Shown piece by piece: positions 7,606 to 13,998 of a stretch of DNA of 13,998 bases. The translations under genes and the position numbers were made by a program. The first letter of the stretch is position 1; every line of letters starts with the position of its first letter. The stretch comes from Euperipatoides rowelli (lineage: Eukaryota; Onychophora; Udeonychophora; Euonychophora; Peripatopsidae), in the NCBI GenBank assembly GCA_003024985.2, contig PXIH01S0008783.1. The stretch is one strand, 5' to 3'. A model generated the notes under the pieces. It searched no databases. It had not been told where the DNA came from and saw only the letters and a list, made by a program, of their open reading frames with translations.

Positions 7606-10600
7606 ACACATCTAAAGTAAGCCATTTGAATTGAAATTACTTCAAATAGAGTCAATTTATTTAAAAAAAAAGGTATAGGCCTAAGGTTTTATACGATGTA
7701 GCATTTGTACAATTTAAGGCACATCAGTATGACTCAAAGTATAGTAATTGCTATTGTTTCTAAACTATTATGTGACAAAATAGCTCCACCATACGTATAT
7801 AGGCCTACTATAGACGTTGTTTCAAGGGGGAGAAGCTACAAATATTTTAAAAAACGAATTGTAATTAACTTTTTTTTTTTTTCCTAGTGGAATTTTTGTA
7901 GTAATTGTCTTAGAAAATAAATATTAAAAAAAAAAAAAACATTTCATTAGACCTTTCAAGGGGTAAATCCTAATGCTTCATTATTTGTTAAATTATTTTA
8001 AATGAATATAATAAATATTGATGTTATTTTTATTTATTCGTTATTAAGTTATAGGTTGATTATTTAAACTAACGAAAGTAAATTTTTATGTGGCATTAAA
8101 AGTTAAAACCTTGGCTTCCATGACACATTCTGTCAACTATTTTCTATTAGATATTCTAATCTAAATAATTTTATTTTAAAATATAGAAATTTTTTTTATC
8201 AGGATAGAAAATTTAGTCATGTGAAGTCCATGGGAAAGAACATGAAAGGTAAACTTTTTATGTGGCACATGAAATAATTCCATGTCATGTTAAATAATCA
8301 ACTAAAATAACTAAATAAGTTAAAATAACATACTTGTAGTGTCTATTTATTATACAGTAGGCTACTCAATTAACCAATAATATAATTATTTTTTTAGGTT
8401 AATTCTCTCCCTTGACTGTAAAGAACAATTTTAGCATTAATGCTTGAAATTGGCAACATTATATAGTGTTATTTAAAAGTCTAGTGCAGGGAGAGGGGAC
8501 AAGAGAGAGAACAGACTAAACTTATAATTATATTTTAAAAACGATTCCGACAATAATGACTATTTAAAGCAAAGCAAAAAAAAAAAAAAAAAATTTATCA
8601 ACTAAATATAAAAGTAGGCCTATTGGTATAAATTTTTAACAAAATAAAGTTTTCTGCTAAAATTTATTATCATTTGAACATGTAAGCACCATCTAAAATC
8701 CTGAGTATAGACAGTATGTGATAATAAATTTATGACCCTAGGTAATTCTCACTAGCCAGAGATGTAGTAGTGTACATACACTGCTCTGATTTTAATATGT
8801 TTACTTTGAAGTTATCATCTTGAGCAAATATTAAAAATAGTTTAGTCACAGACAAGCAAAAATACACTGACAGCAGGTTAAAAATTTATAACTACTGCAA
8901 ATAGGTTGTAAAGTACTGCATATATTTTTTTGCTTTAAAAAAATACTGAATTTTAAAATAATAATTACTGTAGGCCTATTAGTATAAATAAATGGTGGTT
9001 ATAAAAAATAACATAAAAACCTATTCCTGTTTCAAAACAATTAGTGTTGACAATTCATGAATTAATAATTATGAGTGACATAATAAGAAAATATGGAATG
9101 GCAAAAGTGAAAAAAAAAATAAAAATGACAGATCATAATTGTTCTTCATGAGCTGTATAGTATAAATTTTAAAAAGCTTAAATTCTAAAAAAATTTTAGT
9201 TAAATAATTTTACAAACCAGTCCATGAAAAAAAAAAATTATCCAGAATATTAAAACTTTTAATTAAATTTAAAACTAAGTTAATTTTATATAATGTAAAT
9301 TATCTTTAAAAAGAATAAAAGCCTTTATAAGAAAATTTCACCTTAATTTTAGTAAACAATTTGGTCAAAAAGAACACAAAATTTCCTAGCTAATTTGTAT
9401 TATCTTGGATACATAAGTACTGTAGCCCAGATGGTAATATATATTTTTTTACAAATAGTGACAAGCTATTTTAATTTTACATTAACAAACTATTATTAAC
9501 TGTAGTGGTTATGTTCACAGAAATAGTAATAATGGTCATTTATATTTTCATGTAGGCCCTACTCACGAGTCACCCCCTCCCTACACTATGAAATCACTTA
9601 TTTTTATTAGTGGCCATCTTCTTCAACTGGCAAATCAAAAATTCATATTAACCGACAATCATCTTAATTGTTAAATCATAGAACCATGGTTATTTTTTAA
9701 CCAGTAGCCTACTATCCTCCTCTCATTTCTTAAGATAACTCCATACAGTAGATATTATCACTGTCTAAATAAATACTAGATATTCTATTTCTTAGAATTG
9801 TCAAACCCTGATATTTAGATTAGCTCAATTTTTTTTTACTTATACTTCTAGGCTAGCTGGTTTAGTCTAAACTTGTAATAATGATTAAAGTAATTTAGGA
9901 TATAGGCCTAGACTATCCATTATTTTTGCAACATAATTAGCAAATAATCATAGAGCTTTGTGTTTTAAATTTTTTGACAATTTCATTCTAGGAAATTAAT
10001 CACTTGATCAAAAACATACAGTACCTGTAACCCATTCTCTTACTCTTAAAAATGCATTGTTATTGATGAGTGACAAATAAAAAATCAATAGTAGACCCAA
10101 GTTTTTTTTCCAAGTCCAATCTCTTTCTAGTTTTTAAAAATTTAATTTTTTTGTCGAGAATTTTAGTAAAATATTTGGCTTGTAGCCTATAGTTTGGGAC
10201 AACTAAATTTTTAATTCATTAATTACTGTATTTAAATGCACATGTTCAAATATTAATTACTAATTAAAAAAATCATAAAACAAAAATAAGCTTAAATGCC
10301 TTAATAGTAAAATGATAAGTTATGGTAATGACAAAATTACCGGTACAAATTTGTTCAAAATAGCCTATAACATTTTACATTTGTAATTTTAGACCCAATT
10401 TTTCATAATCTGTCCACAAGGCATTAAAAAAAGGTCCACTAATTAGGACAAACTGAAAGCTAATGATTGCAGTTGAATCCAGTAAAGCTAAGTTTGTGTA
10501 GCCTACATTGAAACTTTTAATACGAGTTCATTTCATCAGTGTGCCACTTATACGGTAATTCACTGATATTTTCTCTTTTAATCGCTATCCATTCTAAGTA

Positions 10601-11366
10601 TGAACAATATTTCTTTCTTCCCATTTTAAATTGTGTAATTACTAAAGCCTATTTGGTTAACAATTAATTTAGGCTATCTCTACTTTTTCAAATATTGAAC
10701 TTATTTTAGGTTAAAATCAATTGGAGAGGAGTGAGAGAGAAGTAAATTCAAGTAATACTCAATAGTCTACAGTTTGAAATAACCTACTTAATGTCCAATG
10801 AAATCCCAAATTTTAATTCTGTTTTTAATACTTCTTTATATTTTACATGACTTCAATGTTTGAAATACCTCATTATTTTGAAGGTTATTTTTCTTTAAGT
10901 TTCTTTTTTAAAGAATTTCATTATGTCATACTTTATAATCATAGAAACATGATAGTTTCATATTAATTCACAAGTCTTAAAAATATATTTAATTTTTAAT
11001 CAATTTTCTTCTCATGGCCCATAGTGGAATGAAATTGGTTAGTCCATGCTAGCACAAATTTTCATAAGGTTCAAGTGAGATTCTTTCTATTTAAATTTAT
11101 AATCCTATTGATCAAATAAAATATTTTTACCTTTGTTGATGTTTCATTGATATTAAGTTGTCTTCGATAAAGAAAAAAATAAAATTTACAATCATTCTGT
11201 ATTATCAACTAATAATGTCAGGATAAAAGCATTCCCAAGCAAAATCCCTTTGTGAATGCAAAAAATTGAGAAATATAAATTTTTTTATTAATTTTTTTTT
11301 TAAAATAAAATAACGGATAGGTCTAGGGGAATAACCTCTTGCCCATTACCAAAAATATGGCACTTT
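7606..11366. other. Long AT-rich spacer without a supported gene
   Basis: There are no convincing coding signs over almost 3.8 kb. The 60-codon plus-strand frame at 7705-7887 is composition-driven. Landmarks are: TAGGCCTA at 7676, 7800, 8615, 8971 and 9903; TACCGGTA at 10338; T13 followed by CCTAG (7870-7887, acceptor-like); an A14 run at 7926-7939 only a few bases after AATAAA; A18 at 8576-8593; and a 13-mer TTTTTATGTGGCA at 8083-8095 and 8255-8267. Two nearly pure purine stretches lie at 8488-8511 and 10723-10742. Nothing else stands out. Confidence 0.55.
8576..8593 (+). repeat. Poly-A run (A18)
   Basis: This is the longest A homopolymer in the window. No retroposon body could be recognised upstream, so it is not called a retroposon tail. 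Confidence 0.9.
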
Positions 11367-11379
11367 TATATATATATAT
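11367..11379. repeat. Short TA microsatellite
   Basis: An uninterrupted TA dinucleotide run of about six and a half units sits inside a CACTTT...TTAAA context and is followed by an A9 run. Confidence 0.85.
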
Positions 11380-11408
11380 TAAAAAAAAATATTTCTAGTT
11401 AAGCTTAA

Positions 11409-11561
11409 GCTAATGTTTTAGGTCTCCCGGGTCCTCTGGTAAAGAAGTTTTCAATGTCTAGAAAAACAAGGACTCTGAAGGAAATGAAATCAACAGTACA
11501 TAACATGCCATACAAATTTAAAGAAAATGATGCTAGTCTAATATTAACAACTTTGAATTAA
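11409..11561. other. Coding-like island open on both strands, possible exon
   Basis: On the plus strand the frame is open from 11409 to TAA at 11559-11561 (50 codons). It includes GLPGPLVKKFSMSRKTRTLK and then EMKSTVHNMPYKFKENDAS, a lysine/serine-rich, soluble-looking reading. TTTTAG ends at 11421 and could act as an acceptor, with CTAAT just upstream resembling a branch point though close to the AG. The minus strand is open across the same bases and includes FLDIENFFTRGPGRPKTLA before its stop. It is preceded by its own TTTCCTTCAG. The local sequence contains CTCCCGGGTCCTCTGG, very unlike the surrounding AT-rich DNA. Strand and reality are undecided, and I recognise no domain. It is followed by AT-rich DNA with no obvious poly-A signal context. 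Confidence 0.25.
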
Positions 11562-12500
11562 GCACTCTACAGCTTATTCTATGTGTACCATATTAAAAAA
11601 ATAAATTGCTTTTTTACTCAATAGGATAGAAATTATATTGAGGTATTTATTTGTTACTTTGTAGGCTAAAAAAGGTACTGTAATGGTTTAGGCAATTATT
11701 TTGATTTCTAATTGATCAATTTTGTTTTTTGGATAACCAATGTTATCAGGCATTCATTCCTACTTCCCATAGCTCATGTAGCCTACATTGCTATGTTTCA
11801 AAGGTGAAATATTAAAAAAAAAATGTGGACTGCTCTAGAAATTAATATTCTGAAAAGAACTGAGAAGTTCACCAAACGAGGAAAGTGATTAAAGATGAGA
11901 ATTTCGAGGCTACTTAGCTCTCAAAATTTTTTAACTCTAGAGCATACAAACTATTTAATAAGTTTTGGCCCCTTTCAAATTAAAGTTGAGAAATAATTTT
12001 TTTTTTTTGTCAGCTAATTAGGTAGGCTACATTAGAAAACTTATGAATGTTGATAATGCCTCTTGAATTAATTTCAGGTTATTTATTTGCAATATCAAAA
12101 TTAGTAAAATTGTCTAAAGCTGTCAGTATATTTATTCAGAATCACTTTAGAGGAATGTCAAGTGACATTAGTAATTTATTGGGTTATCAGAGACATAAGA
12201 ACTTACCGAATCTCATATCATCCACAAAATAATTCACAATCAAATTGGTATGGTAGTGAAAATTAAGACAAAAATTCCTCATAAAGCTCTATGTCATAAT
12301 GATCTATTCTACCATTGGATTTTTAAAGAAATAGCTAAAATGTCAATAATAACCAGAGCAATGAGTTTGTGTAACAATTATAATATTCTCCATACATCCC
12401 CATCCAGGGATTTAAAAGAGAAGCAAGAAGAATAACTATAAATGAACTATAACTTTGCAGTATTCATTAAAAAGGATTAGCCTATGTGTTCATTGCTTGT
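11562..12500. other. AT-rich stretch with two short open frames, no supported gene
   Basis: Two plus-strand frames of 61 codons follow one another (12047-12232 and 12250-12435) in different phases. The first is preceded by an acceptor-like TTAATTTCAG ending near 12078, inside the frame. Homopolymers are sparser than elsewhere across both, which is the only reason to look twice. Neither has a recognisable motif and both lengths are compatible with chance. TAGGCTA or TAGCCTA words occur near 11662, 11779, 12023 and 12478. Confidence 0.4.
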
Positions 12501-12587
12501 ACACTGATTGTTAATTTGTTTATCTAATACAGCATATTTGTAATTGATTTTATACCGCGGTACGAGGATATTGTCTTAATAAACAGT
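12501..12587 (+). other. Acceptor-like site and short open frame containing TACCGCGGTA
   Basis: GTTTATCTAATACAG ends at 12532 and fits a 3' splice site with a TCTAAT branch-like element. The downstream frame reads IFVIDFIPRYEDIVLINS and then stops (TAA near 12588). AATAAA overlaps the end of the frame. The frame contains the 10-bp CpG palindrome TACCGCGGTA (12553-12562). With only about 18 codons the coding reading is weak, and the palindrome may simply belong to the dispersed word family. Confidence 0.2.
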
Positions 12588-12925
12588 TAACAATTATTCA
12601 ATTACCTTTTCATTCTTTTCACTAAGCAAGGCATTTTTTTTTTATAGTAAGCTAAATAGAAAAAAAATCTAGAAATACCCTCATTAAAAAAATTAATTTT
12701 GTCAAGATAAAAAAATAAATAATTTAGTATTTAGCCAAAGCCAAAACTATAGTTCCAATGTTTACATTTCTAAAAAATAAGCCATTAAAATTAAACCAAT
12801 GCTAAAAATTAAACTGTGATTAGTCAAAATTTGGTTGATACCGGTACTTGGTTAAGCACTAAATAGGCTACACAATTGATGTTATACAAAAAATAGTAGG
12901 CAGCTTATGCATCACTCTATTTGTT

Positions 12926-12970
12926 TTGACAAAGAAGAATCCATTTAAAATTGACAAAGATGAATCCATT
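12926..12970 (+). repeat. 25-bp-period direct duplication
   Basis: TTGACAAAGA(A/T)GAATCCATT occurs at 12926-12945 and 12951-12970, differing at one base (A at 12936, T at 12961), with TAAAA between. The identity indicates a fairly recent local duplication. Confidence 0.88.
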
Positions 12971-13006
12971 CTTTGTATTAAAGAAAATACTTTTTGCAAG
13001 ATTTAA

Positions 13007-13180
13007 AAAAAAAAAAAATGTTATAAACCATATTTTTATTCTAGTAGGATTCATACGCTTTACAGTATGGGAACTCGTAAATCATTGCATTGCCAAATCA
13101 AGACACTGTGCTTGACAAATCCTGTCACAGTGTGTTTAGGACATATAGAAGTTATGTATAGGCATTTAAAAATATATTAA
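13007..13180 (+). other. Acceptor-like tract and open frame, possible exon
   Basis: TATTTTTATTCTAG ends at 13044 and resembles a 3' splice site. The frame running through it is open from just after a TAA at 13004-13006 to TAA at 13178-13180. After the acceptor it reads RIHTLYSMGTRKSLHCQIKT and then LCLTNPVTVCLGHIEVMYRH, with an ATG at the M of SMGT. The patch is less AT-rich than its flanks and has no homopolymers between 13045 and 13160. The 5' part of the frame is an A14 run and is certainly not coding. I recognise no family. Chance remains a fair explanation. Confidence 0.2.
13103..13133. repeat. 8-bp inverted repeat with 15-nt loop
   Basis: ACACTGTG (13103-13110) is the exact reverse complement of CACAGTGT (13126-13133). 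It lies inside the possible exon at 13045-13180 and is an alternative explanation for the GC-richer composition there. Confidence 0.7.
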
Positions 13181-13998
13181 AAATGCCCAGCCTGGTAAAA
13201 ATGAAAGTAGAGTAAACCTATGACAATTTTCTGTGTCTTCTAGCAATATCTAGGCTAAAGGATCTGGTTTTTTAGCTGGAAATTGCACACAGAGGATAAA
13301 ATCAGCTAGTGACACATTGCAACTTATGCTATCAAAATTCATTTTTCGGTAATCCATTTTTTTTCTTGTTGGGTATCTTAATTTTATATCAACATACTAT
13401 ATCATCTGATGATGATTGCTTTATAAGATTTTTCAAAAACTGTTTGTTAGTTAGTTATTGCCATATCCGTTAACAATAGGCTATATATTTTTCCTGGAAT
13501 TTTTTTTTAAAAGAAATTCAAGGATAGGATTATGCCATCAAAAATATAATTTAGCAAATAAAGAAACTGATAAAAGTTTATAAAGAAAATCTTGCAAACA
13601 ATATCTTTTTTTTAAAAAAAAAGGCAAATGAAAAAATTCATAAAATTACCTTTAGGTTATTTCATAAATAAAATAAGGGATAGGCTATATGGATGATTCA
13701 TAGATTAAAATCAAGATTAGCTACATTTAAACAAATTAACAATCACTGAAAATTAGACAAAGCTAATGCTATAGACATGACTAATCAAGTTTTTAATTGA
13801 AGGTTTCTTAAAAACCTAATCTAACTTAAACCTACACTGTAGCCTAGTTGATAAACCAAATAAATTAAACATATGCTATAGAAATATTTATTTAGCCTAC
13901 ATTTTAAACTCCGGTGCAACTATATTGTTTTGATCAGTTTAGTTGTATAAACCTGCAAATATATTTAAACTTCAAAATGTTCAATTGTAGGCTTTATA
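13181..13998. other. AT-rich spacer to the window edge
   Basis: No gene is seen. An acceptor-like TTTTCTGTGTCTTCTAG ends near 13244 but is followed by stops in all frames within about 30 bases. TAGGCTA or TAGCCTA words occur near 13250, 13478, 13681, 13841 and 13893. Confidence 0.55.

Larger units (their letters stand above)
1..13998. repeat. Dispersed palindromic words TAGGCCTA, TAGGCTA and TACCGGTA
   Basis: Exact TAGGCCTA (its own reverse complement) starts at 533, 561, 759, 2827, 2987, 3301, 6314, 6386, 6935, 7072, 7676, 7800, 8615, 8971 and 9903. TACCGGTA starts at 2547, 3688, 10338 and 12839, with a longer relative TACCGCGGTA at 12553. The near-palindrome TAGGCTA or TAGCCTA occurs more than 30 times, for example at 46, 134, 549, 2704, 2723, 9849, 12023 and 13681. 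With about 14% each of G and C, chance would give roughly 0.1 copies of either 8-mer in a window this size (my own estimate). The copies are scattered singly, without a constant flank or period, so they are not a satellite or a mobile element in the usual sense. Function is unknown. No TAGGCCTA was found after 9910, while the other words continue to the end. Confidence 0.85.

Noticed and set aside
7705-7939. Acceptor (T13 CCTAG), short frame, AATAAA and A14 as a processed 3' end
   Set aside because: The frame after the AG is only about 10 codons and the A run starts five bases after AATAAA, too close for normal cleavage. Ordinary homopolymer-rich DNA explains it.
7225-8593. A-runs as retroposon poly-A tails
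   Set aside because: No conserved body, flanking target duplication or upstream promoter box could be tied to any of the runs.
12047-12435. Two consecutive 61-codon frames as one frameshifted gene
   Set aside because: Joining them needs a phase change plus removal of a stop, neither half resembles a known protein, and their lengths fit chance.
1-13998. Bacterial, phage or CRISPR content
   Set aside because: There are no long ORFs, ribosome binding sites, regularly spaced repeats or operon-like spacing anywhere.

Overview
This window looks like non-coding nuclear DNA from an animal. It is strongly AT-rich (roughly 70% or more A+T by eye) and full of A and T homopolymers. Stops are dense in all six frames. 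The longest ATG-started open frames are only 60-69 codons, about what chance allows at this composition. There is no operon structure, ribosome binding site, rRNA, intact tRNA or CRISPR array. I recognise no protein family. The best taxonomic hint is a vocabulary of short GC-rich palindromes embedded in AT-rich DNA: TAGGCCTA (15 exact copies), TAGGCTA/TAGCCTA (more than 30) and TACCGGTA (4). From memory I associate TAGGCCTA-rich DNA with invertebrates (echinoderms, molluscs, hemipteran insects) and some fish. I cannot narrow it further.

Layout. Positions 1-2035 are AT-rich spacer with one GC-richer patch (1136-1290) of broken frames. Positions 2036-2215 hold an unusually arginine- and lysine-rich open stretch interrupted by one TAG. 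Positions 2216-3334 are spacer dense in the palindromic words, with an 11-bp-stem hairpin (3005-3030) and a C15 tract. Positions 3335-3852 are a short non-autonomous hAT-type DNA transposon with a recognisable left end and a worn right end. It is followed by a diverged two-copy tandem repeat of about 84 bp (3921-4090). Positions 5010-5157 have a textbook splice-acceptor sequence leading into an open frame that ends in a hydrophobic segment. A 36-bp tandem duplication lies at 5674-5744 and an A12/T11 inverted tract between 9-bp direct repeats at 6448-6505. A decayed tRNA-like sequence is at 7365-7436, and a perfect 28-bp palindrome nested in a longer inverted repeat at 7557-7605. Positions 7606-11408 are featureless apart from word motifs, homopolymers and short repeats. 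The right third has a GC-richer patch open on both strands (11409-11561), two acceptor-like sites leading into short open frames (12532, 13044) and a 25-bp-period duplication (12926-12970).

Interpretation. The window is most simply intergenic or long-intron DNA with transposon debris. The coding-like patches could be small exons of a gene extending beyond the window, or remnants of retrocopies or transposons; the sequence alone cannot decide. I do not see a new multi-gene system. The strongest unexplained signal is the over-representation of TA-[GC palindrome]-TA words. The best single structures are the nested palindrome at 7557-7605 and the direct-repeat-flanked A/T hairpin at 6448-6505.
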